Positions 7,256-15,206 of a DNA stretch of 46,333 nucleotides are shown here, one piece after another. The DNA comes from an uncultured Candidatus Saccharibacteria bacterium (lineage in GTDB: Bacteria > Patescibacteriota > Saccharimonadia > Saccharimonadales > Saccharimonadaceae). Under the pieces are notes generated by a model. It saw only the letters and a list, made by a program, of their open reading frames with translations. It was not told where the DNA came from and did not search any database. The stretch spans positions 1 to 46,333 of the forward strand of contig CAMZIL010000006.1 in assembly GCA_947307225.1 (NCBI GenBank), given 5' to 3'. Every line of letters begins with the position of its first letter. Within the stretch, counting starts at the first letter, position 1. Both the position numbers and the translations under genes were made by a program.

Positions 7256-7795
7256 CTAGTTTTTGTCGGCTCTGGCTGTTGCCTGTTCAAGGATATCTCT
7301 ACCCATGCGGGTAGACCTTAAGCAGAGAAAGTTGTTCTCGTCGATGATGTTTTTGAGCATGTCGCGGTATTCCTTCGCAAGGTTGAGAGCTTTATCCTTA
7401 TCGACGCAGGGAATGTCGAATGACAAATCCTGATCGACGGAAGTGTTCAACTTCGCGATATAGGCGTCGAGAAGCTCGACCTGCTTTGTTGCGGCGCCTG
7501 CTGATACGAGAGCGTCGCAAAGGCATACCTCGCTCGGATATTCAGGCAAGAAAGGCATATCGCAAGATACGGATGCCTTGCTGAGCTTTTCCTCTGCGAG
7601 CGCCAATGTCGATTCAAACTCTTCGAAGTCTTCCTTGCTAATAGTGGAACCGTCGTCGGTAAACTTCTCGCTGAAGCCATACTCTACCGAGAGAGCCAAG
7701 AGCTGAGGCATTGACTTGACATTAAACATCAGCCATCTGAGGAAAAGGTTTTCGTCGAACGAGGGGTACATGAGTTTCAAAAATAACTTTTTCAT
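7256..7795 (-). CDS. Hypothetical cytoplasmic protein, 179 aa
   Basis: I do not recognise this protein. It is mostly helical and acidic in the middle (about residues 48-75), contains scattered cysteines, and has no signal peptide or membrane segment; the N-terminal MKKLFLKLMYPSFDENLFLRWLMF is amphipathic. An AGGAGG Shine-Dalgarno sits 8 nt before the ATG. It is transcribed from a TTGACT/TATAAT promoter at 7875-7847 that belongs to a family of four near-identical promoters here, and it ends at its own terminator. It is therefore a single-gene unit facing away from the cell-wall operon. Confidence 0.7.
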   Translation of the reverse strand: MKKLFLKLMYPSFDENLFLRWLMFNVKSMPQLLALSVEYGFSEKFTDDGSTISKEDFEEFESTLALAEEKLSKASVSCDMPFLPEYPSEVCLCDALVSAGAATKQVELLDAYIAKLNTSVDQDLSFDIPCVDKDKALNLAKEYRDMLKNIIDENNFLCLRSTRMGRDILEQATARADKN

Positions 7796-7846
7796 TGTTT
7801 ATCCTCCTAAAAAGCTTTGTAGTTTTAGATAAAACCCAATACGTCT

Positions 7847-7875
7847 ATTATAGCACAAAAGACGCAAAAAGTCAA
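7847..7875 (-). promoter_or_regulatory. Promoter copy 2 of the TTGACTTTT...TTTGTGCTATAAT family
   Basis: On the minus strand TTGACT (7875-7870), a 17-bp spacer and TATAAT (7852-7847) with extended TGC. It drives the 7256 gene with a leader of about 45 nt. Confidence 0.85.
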
Positions 7876-7889
7876 TAAAACGGATATGC

Positions 7890-7895
7890 TATAAT
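7890..7895 (+). promoter_or_regulatory. Extended -10 of the cell-wall operon, leaderless arrangement
   Basis: TGCTATAAT lies 7 nt before the ATG at 7903. It is divergent from the promoter at 7875-7847, and the two -35 regions overlap. Confidence 0.7.
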
Positions 7896-7902
7896 ATACC
7901 AA

Positions 7903-9171
7903 ATGGCAATTATCGCTAATCTAAAAAAGAAATTTTATTTTGTAGCCGCGGGCTATTTTAAGTTTTTTGCGAATATCTCGCTAAAACGCTGGCATCCGCG
8001 CGTAATTATTATCACCGGTTCGGCCGGTAAAACTACGATGTTGAACCTTGTTGAGAGCCAGCTCGGCGATAAGGCGCACTATTCGCATAATGCGAACTCT
8101 GCGTTCGGTATCGCTTTCGACGTTTTGGGCCAAAAAGGCATTACCGGTAGCCGCTTGCACTGGGTGGCACTCATCCTGAAAGCGCCAATTCTTGCCTTTA
8201 CCTATAAACGTCGCGAGAAGTTCTATATCGTCGAGTGCGACGGCGAGCGCCCACATGAGGCAGAATACGTCGCAAAGTGGCTCAAGCCAGAGGTTTCCTG
8301 CTGGGTTAGCTTGGGTCGTTCGCACGCTGTTTTCTATGAAAAAGAGGTCACGAGTGGCCGCTTCATCAACATCGACGAAGCGATTGCACACGAATTTGCC
8401 ACAATTCCAAAAAATACTAAAAAACTCGTTTTGATCGACGGCGATAATGAGACGATGGTCGAAAAAACGGCCAATCTGAAGGCTAAAGTTGAGGCCGTCA
8501 AAAAAGAGCAGCTCAAGAGCTACGAAGTGTATCCTGAAAAGGCAATTTTTGAGATTGGTCGCCGCAAATTTGAGTTTGCGGAGCCAATGCCGCGCGACGT
8601 CACGACACAGCTTCTTATGCTCGACAAGCTCATGGATTATCTTGGCGAGAAAATCTCTACGGATTTGTCGAATTTCAAGATGCCGCCGGCCCGCAGCAAC
8701 TTCCTTTATGGCAAAAAAGGCATCAAAATCATCGATTCCAGCTACAATGCACATATTATTAGCATGACGACCGTTCTCGAGATGGTTCGTGAGCTAAAAA
8801 CTACGCATAAATGGCTTGTTATCGGCGATATTATTGATCAAGGTAATCTTGAGGGCGAGGAGCACAAAAAGCTCGCACAGCTGCTACTAGATACAAAGGC
8901 AGAAAAGATTGTCATGATTGGCCGCCGTACGAAAAAATATACTGCGCCGTTGCTCGAGGGCAAGTGTGATTTCGAGTCCTTTGATAAGCCGCAGCAGGCG
9001 TTGAAGTATCTCGAGGATAATCTTACTGGCAAAGAGACGGTCATTTTCAAGGGCAGTCAGTACCTCGAGTGGATTGTTGAAAAATTGCTTGAAAATCCGG
9101 ACGACGTCGCAAAGCTCGCGCGCCAAGACGCCGCTCATAAGAAACGCCGCGCAAGTTGGGGACTAAACTAA
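7903..9171 (+). CDS. Mur ligase family protein, MurF-like
   Basis: A 422-aa ATP-dependent ligase. The Mur-ligase P-loop GSAGKTT is at residues 39-45. ECDGERPHEAEYVAKWLKP follows in the central domain, then the C-terminal signature RSNFLYG...IIDSSYNAH with the conserved Asp-Ser-x-Tyr-Asn, GDIIDQG and the end motif KGSQYLEWIVEKLL typical of MurF. MurF joins D-Ala-D-Ala to the UDP-MurNAc tripeptide; whether this copy does so or acts on another wall precursor cannot be told. The N-terminal UDP-binding domain is reduced compared with canonical MurF (about 450 aa). It leads an operon with a hydrolase and two FemAB proteins, all cell-wall themed. A leaderless message is predicted. Confidence 0.85.
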   Translation: MAIIANLKKKFYFVAAGYFKFFANISLKRWHPRVIIITGSAGKTTMLNLVESQLGDKAHYSHNANSAFGIAFDVLGQKGITGSRLHWVALILKAPILAFTYKRREKFYIVECDGERPHEAEYVAKWLKPEVSCWVSLGRSHAVFYEKEVTSGRFINIDEAIAHEFATIPKNTKKLVLIDGDNETMVEKTANLKAKVEAVKKEQLKSYEVYPEKAIFEIGRRKFEFAEPMPRDVTTQLLMLDKLMDYLGEKISTDLSNFKMPPARSNFLYGKKGIKIIDSSYNAHIISMTTVLEMVRELKTTHKWLVIGDIIDQGNLEGEEHKKLAQLLLDTKAEKIVMIGRRTKKYTAPLLEGKCDFESFDKPQQALKYLEDNLTGKETVIFKGSQYLEWIVEKLLENPDDVAKLARQDAAHKKRRASWGLN

Positions 9172-9872
9172 TGACGAAGAAATTGCCAAAACTGTACATT
9201 ATCCACGGTTGGACCTATAAACCGGAGCCGTGGCATGAGGTTATTGCCGATCTGAAAAAGCTCGGCGTTGAAGCGGAGCTGTTGCGCGTGCCGGGTCTCG
9301 GGACAAAATCAGATGAGGTCTATACGATTGAGGACTATGCGAAATGGGCCCGCAAAAACTTGCCAAAGGGTAGTTTTGCGCTTGGGCATAGCAATGGCGG
9401 CCGCATCCTATTGAATTTGCTCGAGAAAGAGCCGGATTATCTTGGTGGCATCATTCTGCTTGATTCGGCCGGTGTCTGGGAAAAGGAAAATCGACGCCTC
9501 GTTCTAAAGGCGCTCTCCAAGGCCTTTGCGCCGCTAAAGAAGTCGAAGTTCATCCGCAAGGCGGTTCATCGCGTAATTGGTGCCAATGACTATGAAAATG
9601 CGCCAGAGAACATGAAAAAGACTCTCGATAATATGATTAATTCCGATAAGGTTCTCGATATTACGAAAGTAACGACGCCTGCTCAGATTATTTGGGGCGA
9701 GGATGACCAAACGACGCCGCTTCGCCAGGGCAAAAAGATGCATGAGTTGCTACCGGATTCCGAACTAACGACCAAGCCGGGCTGGCGCCATTCGCGTTAT
9801 CTGGTTTCGACCAGCGAACTTGCTGAGGAGATTGCGAAACAGCTAACACGTTTAGTGGGGCGCACGAAATGA
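9171..9872 (+). CDS. Alpha/beta hydrolase
   Basis: A 233-aa alpha/beta-hydrolase fold enzyme. HGW near residue 14 forms the oxyanion region, the nucleophile elbow GHSNGG is near 72-77, the acid Asp is in WGEDDQTTPL near 178-187, and the catalytic His is in GWRHSRYL near 206-213. It has no signal peptide. The start is fixed by a one-base TAATG overlap with the MurF-like gene, so it is translationally coupled, and it ends with an ATGA overlap into the first FemAB gene. Context suggests a role in wall precursor or amide/ester processing, but the substrate is unknown. Confidence 0.88.
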   Translation: MTKKLPKLYIIHGWTYKPEPWHEVIADLKKLGVEAELLRVPGLGTKSDEVYTIEDYAKWARKNLPKGSFALGHSNGGRILLNLLEKEPDYLGGIILLDSAGVWEKENRRLVLKALSKAFAPLKKSKFIRKAVHRVIGANDYENAPENMKKTLDNMINSDKVLDITKVTTPAQIIWGEDDQTTPLRQGKKMHELLPDSELTTKPGWRHSRYLVSTSELAEEIAKQLTRLVGRTK

Positions 9873-10885
9873 TGTATCTCCGCGAAATAGAGCCAGAGAC
9901 GCTCGATAAATATGTCGCAAAAGAACACCCAGAGGCAAACTTTTTGCAGACTTCCAATTGGGGGCGCGTTCATGAAAAAGATGGCAAGAAGATTTACTTT
10001 CTCGGTCTATTTGATGAGAAAAAACTAATCGGCTCTAGCGTAGTTATTGTAAAGCCAGCAAAAAGAGGCCGTTATCTCGAGATTCCGGGCGGACCGCTAC
10101 TGGATTGGGATGGCGACATTAAGGCACTTCGCTTCTTTATGAAAGAGATTGCAGAGCTCGCGGAGCGCGAAAAATGCGTATTTGTGCGCATGCGACCGAA
10201 CATTCCAGATACCGAGGAGCATCGAAAGCTCGCAGAGCGTCTAAAGCTCGTGAAGTCTCCTATGCATTTACATGCTGAGCATACCGTAATGCTCGATATT
10301 ACCAAGAGCGATGACGAGTTGATGACTGAGATGCGTCGCCAGACGCGCTATGAGGTTCGTCGTGCGCAGAAACTCGGCATCAAAGTCAGCTATGAAACTA
10401 CCGAGAAGGCATTTAATGATTTTTACGATCTTCAACTAGAGACCGCAGAGCGCCAAGGTTTTATTCCATCCTCTCGTCACATGATTTTGTCGCAACACGA
10501 AGTGTTTGGCGATAAGGCTCGCATCTATACGGCGACTCTCGACGGCAAGGTATTGTCGAAGGGTGAAGTATTGCTTCAGGCTCCAGAGGCTATCTATCAC
10601 GAAGCCGCGTCGACGCTTGACGGCCGCAAGCTGCCCGGTGCCTATGCATTGCAGTGGCAGATTATTCAGGATGCAAAGAAACTTGGACTGAAGCGCTACA
10701 ATCTATTTGGCATCGCTCCGCCAAACTCGCCGCATCATCGTTATGCCGGTGTTACGACCTTCAAGACTGGGTTTGGCGGCGAGCAGGTAGCGTACTTATC
10801 GGCACATGATCTCGTAATAAAACCGATGCATTACCGCTTCGTTCACGCTCTAGAAACAATCCGCAAGAAAAAACGTCATCTATAG
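9869..10885 (+). CDS. FemAB family aminoacyltransferase, copy 1
   Basis: A 338-aa protein of the FemAB/FemX family, which uses aminoacyl-tRNA to add residues to the peptidoglycan stem peptide and build interpeptide bridges. Two tandem GNAT-like domains are expected; visible family features include ANFLQTSNWGRVHE near 24-37, EIPGGPLLDWDG near 71-82, a helical arm with MRRQTRYEVRRAQKLG near 152-167, and LKRYNLFGIAPP near 277-288. The gene overlaps the hydrolase by four bases (ATGA), with two consecutive Met codons at the start. It is a diverged tandem duplicate of the next gene. The cross-bridge amino acid cannot be deduced. Confidence 0.9.
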   Translation: MMYLREIEPETLDKYVAKEHPEANFLQTSNWGRVHEKDGKKIYFLGLFDEKKLIGSSVVIVKPAKRGRYLEIPGGPLLDWDGDIKALRFFMKEIAELAEREKCVFVRMRPNIPDTEEHRKLAERLKLVKSPMHLHAEHTVMLDITKSDDELMTEMRRQTRYEVRRAQKLGIKVSYETTEKAFNDFYDLQLETAERQGFIPSSRHMILSQHEVFGDKARIYTATLDGKVLSKGEVLLQAPEAIYHEAASTLDGRKLPGAYALQWQIIQDAKKLGLKRYNLFGIAPPNSPHHRYAGVTTFKTGFGGEQVAYLSAHDLVIKPMHYRFVHALETIRKKKRHL

Positions 10886-10893
10886 GAGAAAAA

Positions 10894-11913
10894 ATGCAAA
10901 TTATTGATGCCACTGACCAGAAGAAATGGGACAAATTCGTAACAAGCCATCTAGATGCGAACTTTTTGCATTCTTGGGCCTGGGGCGATTTTCATGAAGC
11001 ACGCGGCAAAAAAGTCGTTCGTCGCGTGGCGTTAGATAAAGATGGCGAGATTGTTGCTGCTTATGTGGGCCAGGTTGAAACCGCTAAGCGCGGAACTTAT
11101 ATGGCAATTGCTGGTGGTCCGATTATGGATTGGAGCAAAAAGACCCTACGCGAGGCGATTTTTAATGATATTCGCGAACAGGCTAAGGCTGCGAAGTGCG
11201 TCTTCGTGCGTATTCGTCCACAGATTGAGGATACGCCAAAGAATCGTACCTTGTTCAAGGAACTAGGTCTAAAGTCGGCGCCAATTTACCTCTCTGTTGA
11301 GTATGCTGGCATTCTTGATCTTAATAAAACTGAAGAAGAAATTCTCGCCGGCGCCGCACAGGGGCTTCGCCGCAAGATTCGCAAGGCCGAGAAAAATGAT
11401 ATTACTGTTGCGACCAGCACTGATCCGAAGGACATCCACGAGTTTTATAAGATCGAGCTCGAGACCGCCAAACGCCATGGCTTTGTTGAGTTTTCAGAGA
11501 GCTTCTTGACGAAGCAATTTGAAGCATTTGCAAAGTACGATGAGGTTAAGCTCTATACCGCAAAGCTCGGAGATGAAATTCTAGCGCAGAACTTTATGAT
11601 TTTCTATGGCAATGAGGCTAGCTATCACTACGGCGTCTCGACGGAGCTCGGCACGAAGTACTCCGGTGCACCACTACTCCATATGCAGGCAATGCGTGAT
11701 GCGCGTGAGCGCGGTATCAAGCGCTACAACTTCTGGGGCATCACCGGGCTCGATGAGACTAAACATCGTTTTTATGGCGTTAGTCAGTTTAAACGAAGCT
11801 TTGGTGTTGACGAATTAAAGTATCTCCATGCACATGATATGGTCATTAGCCCAGCAAAATACAAACTCGATTATTTGATTGAAAAAACACGCGCAAAAAT
11901 CCGCCACGTCTAG
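10894..11913 (+). CDS. FemAB family aminoacyltransferase, copy 2
   Basis: A 339-aa FemAB-family protein collinear with the preceding gene. Shared blocks are ANFLHSWAWGDFHE, IAGGPIMDWSK, RRKIRKAEKNDI and IKRYNFWGITGLDETKHRFYG. The two are clearly paralogous but far from identical, so they probably add successive residues of a bridge peptide, as FemA and FemB do in staphylococci; this is inference. An AGGAG Shine-Dalgarno lies 6 nt upstream of the ATG, and the gene starts 8 nt after copy 1 ends. It closes the MurF-like, hydrolase, FemAB, FemAB operon. No hairpin terminator is visible in the 67 nt that follow. Confidence 0.9.
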   Translation: MQIIDATDQKKWDKFVTSHLDANFLHSWAWGDFHEARGKKVVRRVALDKDGEIVAAYVGQVETAKRGTYMAIAGGPIMDWSKKTLREAIFNDIREQAKAAKCVFVRIRPQIEDTPKNRTLFKELGLKSAPIYLSVEYAGILDLNKTEEEILAGAAQGLRRKIRKAEKNDITVATSTDPKDIHEFYKIELETAKRHGFVEFSESFLTKQFEAFAKYDEVKLYTAKLGDEILAQNFMIFYGNEASYHYGVSTELGTKYSGAPLLHMQAMRDARERGIKRYNFWGITGLDETKHRFYGVSQFKRSFGVDELKYLHAHDMVISPAKYKLDYLIEKTRAKIRHV

Positions 11914-11916
11914 GGG

Positions 11917-11970
11917 TAAAATCCTTGCAAAAAGCATAAGCGTGATGTATCCTTAAATTAGATTTAAGGA
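11917..11970 (+). promoter_or_regulatory. Promoter region and SD-masking inverted repeat before the 11981 gene
   Basis: A TAAAAT at 11917-11922, or alternatively TTGCAA (11925-11930) with a 17-bp spacer to TATCCT (11948-11953), could start transcription. A 9-bp perfect inverted repeat TCCTTAAAT (11950-11958) / ATTTAAGGA (11962-11970) with a TAG loop covers most of the AAGGAG ribosome site for the GTG at 11981. Confidence 0.5.
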
Positions 11971-11980
11971 GCTTTTTCAA

Positions 11981-12592
11981 GTGAGCAACACAACGAAAAA
12001 ATTTATTGAAAGCCATTGGCTTACTTTTGCTCTGAAGGGTGCGGTATCTGTTGTAGCGGGGCTTTGCCTCATGTTCGCGCCTAAGGGCGATACATCATTA
12101 ATGACGCAAATTGTCGGATGGACAATGTTCGGCCTTGCATTTGTCGAGCTTGCAAACGTCGCATATCGCAAGAGCCGTTCGCATAACTGGGGCTTCCCAT
12201 TCTTCTTGGGCCTCATTGAGCTATTTATTGCAATCGCATTACTATATACCATCGACCCAAACCAGCAGGGCGACGATCTCCTCTGGCTTCGCATTATCTA
12301 TCTCTCGGCTTATGTCCTCTTTGCATCGGTCGTAACTATTGCAATGGGCTTCATGAGCTTCTCGAACATGACTGATCGCTTCATGTGGATCGTCAATGGT
12401 ATGCTCGGCTGTGTGGTCGCATTCATGATGTTTGGCGGCACCAACCTTGGTGCAGTTGCGCACATCGAACTATTTGGTACCTACCTCATGATTAACGGTA
12501 TCACCGACCTCTTTTATGGCGTTCATAGCAAAGATGAGGCACTCGAAGCTAAGACCGCTCGTGCAGCTGCTCGCAAGAAAGGCAAAAAATAA
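11981..12592 (+). CDS. HdeD/DUF308-like six-helix membrane protein
   Basis: A 203-aa polytopic protein with about six hydrophobic helices (roughly 15-33, 41-60, 72-91, 104-126, 134-152, 160-180) and a basic cytoplasmic tail (AKTARAAARKKGKK). The three two-helix units and the repeated G-x-x-x-x-E/N patterns resemble HdeD-type DUF308 proteins, linked in Enterobacteria to acid stress; the family call is moderate. It uses a GTG start 11 nt from an AAGGAG site that lies inside a 9-bp hairpin. Its stop overlaps the next ATG by one base (TAATG), coupling it to the divergent Mur-ligase-like gene. Confidence 0.65.
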   Translation: MSNTTKKFIESHWLTFALKGAVSVVAGLCLMFAPKGDTSLMTQIVGWTMFGLAFVELANVAYRKSRSHNWGFPFFLGLIELFIAIALLYTIDPNQQGDDLLWLRIIYLSAYVLFASVVTIAMGFMSFSNMTDRFMWIVNGMLGCVVAFMMFGGTNLGAVAHIELFGTYLMINGITDLFYGVHSKDEALEAKTARAAARKKGKK

Positions 12593-13539
12593 TGATCTTT
12601 GACGCGAAGAGCAAAATTGAACGCTATTTGCGCCGCAATCCCCAGATCAAGACCATCGTAATTGCTGGTTCATTTGGTCGTAAGTCGGCTATTCGCTGTA
12701 TTGGTATGATTCTTGGTCAGGCCCTAACTGTTACGATGGGCGTCAACAAGGCTGCCGATCCGGACGTCGTCGTATTGGATTACAACTCGATGGCTGCATT
12801 CCCAGAGATCAATCCAGACATCGTCGTTATCACTAGCTGTGAGGACGAGGAATCTGCTAAGGTATTCTTCGATCTAGCGAACCATGCAAAGCATGTCCTT
12901 ATCAACTACAATGACGTGCCGCAAAAGTATGCAAAATACCTCAAGAATCCAAACATCACCACCTACGGCGACGAATTCCCGGCAGACTTCTACTTTGAGA
13001 ACCACGACGCCGGCCTAGATGGTCAAAAAGGCGACATTGTAAACCCAGAGCGCGAGCATATTCCTGTCTCCGTGAAGCTTATTGGCGAACATAATATGCG
13101 CCCAGTCGTGATGGCTTGTGCGATTGCAAAGCTATTCCAGATTGATCGCGAAAAGATTCTCGCTGGCGTAGAAGCAATTCGCCCTGTTCATGGCCGTATG
13201 TCTCCAGCAAAGGGCCTACACAACTCGATTATTATCGACGACTCGGCTTCGACGTCGGCTACGTCGCTAAAGTATGGCATGCAGGCGCTTTATAGCATTC
13301 AGGCGCCAGATCGTATTCTTGTAACCGATGACGTGCGTAAGCTCGCAAAGGTCGACTATGACCTCGTATCGGAAATCTTGATTCTCGGTCAAAAACCGGT
13401 CAATAACACCAACAAGAAGGTATTGTTCTTCGACCAGGAGATTGACCTCATCAATCACCTCGGTTCACGCCTCGATGAAAATAGCCTTGTTTTACTAGAA
13501 TTCCCACTTCCTGAGATTATCGACTCGTACTTGTGGTAA
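12592..13539 (+). CDS. Divergent Mur-ligase-like protein
   Basis: A 315-aa protein with Mur-ligase architecture but altered motifs. The P-loop reads GSFGRKS (26-32) instead of the usual GTxGKT/S, keeping the terminal Lys-Ser. ISYN-type boundaries are seen at KLIGEHNMRP near 163-172 (Mur ligases have G-x-HN) and at RPVHGRMSPAKG near 197-208 followed by IIIDDSASTSATSLKYGMQAL, matching the MurE/MurF C-terminal start but without the usual Tyr-Asn-Ala-Asn. It is about 100-150 residues shorter than MurE or MurF and lacks a UDP-binding N-terminal domain. It is translationally coupled to the membrane protein at 11981. It may ligate a different substrate or be catalytically changed. Confidence 0.7.
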   Translation: MIFDAKSKIERYLRRNPQIKTIVIAGSFGRKSAIRCIGMILGQALTVTMGVNKAADPDVVVLDYNSMAAFPEINPDIVVITSCEDEESAKVFFDLANHAKHVLINYNDVPQKYAKYLKNPNITTYGDEFPADFYFENHDAGLDGQKGDIVNPEREHIPVSVKLIGEHNMRPVVMACAIAKLFQIDREKILAGVEAIRPVHGRMSPAKGLHNSIIIDDSASTSATSLKYGMQALYSIQAPDRILVTDDVRKLAKVDYDLVSEILILGQKPVNNTNKKVLFFDQEIDLINHLGSRLDENSLVLLEFPLPEIIDSYLW

Positions 13540-13542
13540 AAT
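13537..13542 (+). promoter_or_regulatory. -10 element of parA, leaderless arrangement
   Basis: TAAAAT overlaps the stop codon of the preceding gene and ends 6 nt before the parA ATG, so the predicted +1 is the A of the start codon. Confidence 0.6.
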
Positions 13543-13548
13543 AGTAAT

Positions 13549-14328
13549 ATGGCAAAGGTGATTACGGTTACCAATCAAAAAGGAGGTGTTGGCAAGACCA
13601 CTACGTCTGTCAACTTGGCTTTTTATCTCGCAAAGGCAGGAAAGAAAACCTTGCTTGTAGATTTTGATCCTCAGGGCAACGCTAGCTCTGGCCTTGGCGT
13701 CAAAGAAAAAGATGTCGCCAAAACTATTAGCGCAGTCGTGCTCGGAGATGCTGAATTAAAGGATATTATTGTTCAGCCGGCAAAGAAAAAGTGCAAGAAT
13801 CTCTATCTTGCGCCAACAAACGTCGAGCTCGCCGATTCGGAAGTTAATATGAATGCCGAGGAGAGCCCAGATAAGTTCTTCATTTTGAAGAAGGCTATCG
13901 CTACGGTTGCTAAGGACTATGATTTCATCGTTATCGATAGCCAGCCGAGCCTGTCGCTTTTGACAGTAAATAGCATGGCTGCAGCAAATTATTTACTTCT
14001 ACCAGTCCAGACTGAATATTATGCCCTAGAAGGCGTCGCGGAGCTCCTACGCACCGTTAACGACATCAAGAAGGGTATTAATCCAAAACTAAAGCTTCTT
14101 GGCGTGTTGGCTACTATGTATGACAAGCGCACCTCGCTTAGCTCACAGGTTCTCGCAGAAGTAAAGCGCTACTTCAAGGATAAAGTATTTGAGGTTACTA
14201 TTCCGCGTAACGTTCGTCTCGCTGAGGCACCAAGCCACGGTGTAGCAATTGGCCAGTATGACCGCTTCTCAAAGGGCGCAAAAGCATATAAGTCGCTTGC
14301 CGACGAAGTATTGGAGCGCGTAAAATGA
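13549..14328 (+). CDS. parA: Chromosome partitioning ATPase ParA (Soj)
   Basis: A 259-aa deviant Walker ATPase. The Walker A motif KGGVGKTT is at residues 11-18, the Walker A' region contains LVDFDPQGNASSGLG near 39-53, and Walker B is FIVIDSQPSLSLLTVNSM near 126-143. The C-terminal part has EAPSHG, common in chromosomal Soj proteins. It should form DNA-bound dimers that position the ParB-parS complex during segregation. The ATG is preceded only by a -10 six bases away, so a leaderless start is predicted. It overlaps parB by four bases (ATGA). No parS-like palindrome was found in this window. Confidence 0.97.
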   Translation: MAKVITVTNQKGGVGKTTTSVNLAFYLAKAGKKTLLVDFDPQGNASSGLGVKEKDVAKTISAVVLGDAELKDIIVQPAKKKCKNLYLAPTNVELADSEVNMNAEESPDKFFILKKAIATVAKDYDFIVIDSQPSLSLLTVNSMAAANYLLLPVQTEYYALEGVAELLRTVNDIKKGINPKLKLLGVLATMYDKRTSLSSQVLAEVKRYFKDKVFEVTIPRNVRLAEAPSHGVAIGQYDRFSKGAKAYKSLADEVLERVK

Positions 14329-15206
14329 GCGGCTCGCGCGGTTTAGGGCGTGGGCTTGGCAAATTGATTCCAACTGATATGATCGAAGACTTTTTTGATC
14401 CTACTGCAGAAGAGGACAAAAAAGACAGCAAGCTATGCGATATTGCGGTTAAAGATATTGTTCCAGACGAGGATCAGCCTCGTCGTGTTTTTGATGAGGC
14501 TCAGCTTGCAGCCCTCGCTGATTCTATTCGCGAAAACGGTGTCGTCCAGCCAATTGTCGTCGTCAAAGAGGGCGATAAATACAAGATCGTAGCCGGCGAG
14601 CGCCGTTGGCGTGCTAGCAAGATTGCCGGCCTAGATAAAATTCCGGCAATTATTCGTACGCTCGATGCTCAGAAACGTCTCGAGATTTCTCTTATCGAGA
14701 ACGTCCAGCGCGAGGATTTGAACCCTATCGAAATTGCGACCGTTTACGCGAAGTTCCGCACGCAGTTCAACCTGTCGAACGCGGAAATCGCAAAACGCGT
14801 TGGCAAGAGTGAATCTGCCGTTGTGAATACGACTCGCCTGCTTAACCTACCAGACTCCGCAAAGCATGCCATGGTTGAGCACAAGCTATCCGAGGGTCAG
14901 ATGAGGCCACTCGTAACCTTGACTCCGGAGCAGATTGATGCAATTTTGCCAAAGATCATCGAAGAAGGCTGGTCGGCTCGCAAGGTTGAACAGTACAAGG
15001 TAAATCTAAACAATCGCGCGAAAGCAATTAAGGCTGCTCAGCCAGCTCGCGATCGCTCCGAATCGGATACCTATGCGGAGAGCATTAGCGACCGCCTAGG
15101 CGTAAAGGTTAATATCAAGTCCAGCGCAAGAGGCACTGGCGAAATCGTGCTAAAATTTAAGAATAAAGAGGAGTTTGAGAAACTATGTTCGATACTAACG
15201 GCGTAA
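14325..15206 (+). CDS. parB: Chromosome partitioning protein ParB (Spo0J)
   Basis: A 293-aa CTP-dependent DNA clamp protein. The N-terminal start GLGRGLGKLIP is the ParA-interacting segment typical of chromosomal ParB. The ParB/Srx CTPase domain follows, with DEDQPRR, ENGVVQPIVV and the signature GERRWRA near residues 86-92, and ENVQREDLNPIE near 124-135. A helix-turn-helix is at about 148-170 (NAEIAKRVGKSESAVVNTTRLL), and the C-terminal dimerisation region ends the protein. It overlaps parA by 4 nt upstream and frr by 22 nt downstream, an unusually long overlap linking segregation to ribosome recycling in one transcript. Confidence 0.96.
   Translation: MSGSRGLGRGLGKLIPTDMIEDFFDPTAEEDKKDSKLCDIAVKDIVPDEDQPRRVFDEAQLAALADSIRENGVVQPIVVVKEGDKYKIVAGERRWRASKIAGLDKIPAIIRTLDAQKRLEISLIENVQREDLNPIEIATVYAKFRTQFNLSNAEIAKRVGKSESAVVNTTRLLNLPDSAKHAMVEHKLSEGQMRPLVTLTPEQIDAILPKIIEEGWSARKVEQYKVNLNNRAKAIKAAQPARDRSESDTYAESISDRLGVKVNIKSSARGTGEIVLKFKNKEEFEKLCSILTA

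Noticed and set aside
7981-8754. Long antisense reading frame opposite the MurF-like gene
   Set aside because: It is a mirror of a convincing Mur ligase, shows no motif, and has no ribosome site or promoter of its own.
13549-15206. parS centromere sites near parA/parB
   Set aside because: I looked for the 16-bp palindrome with a central CACGTG. The only CACGTG I noticed (near 29306) lacks the flanking TGTTTC/GAAACA and is not a plausible site.
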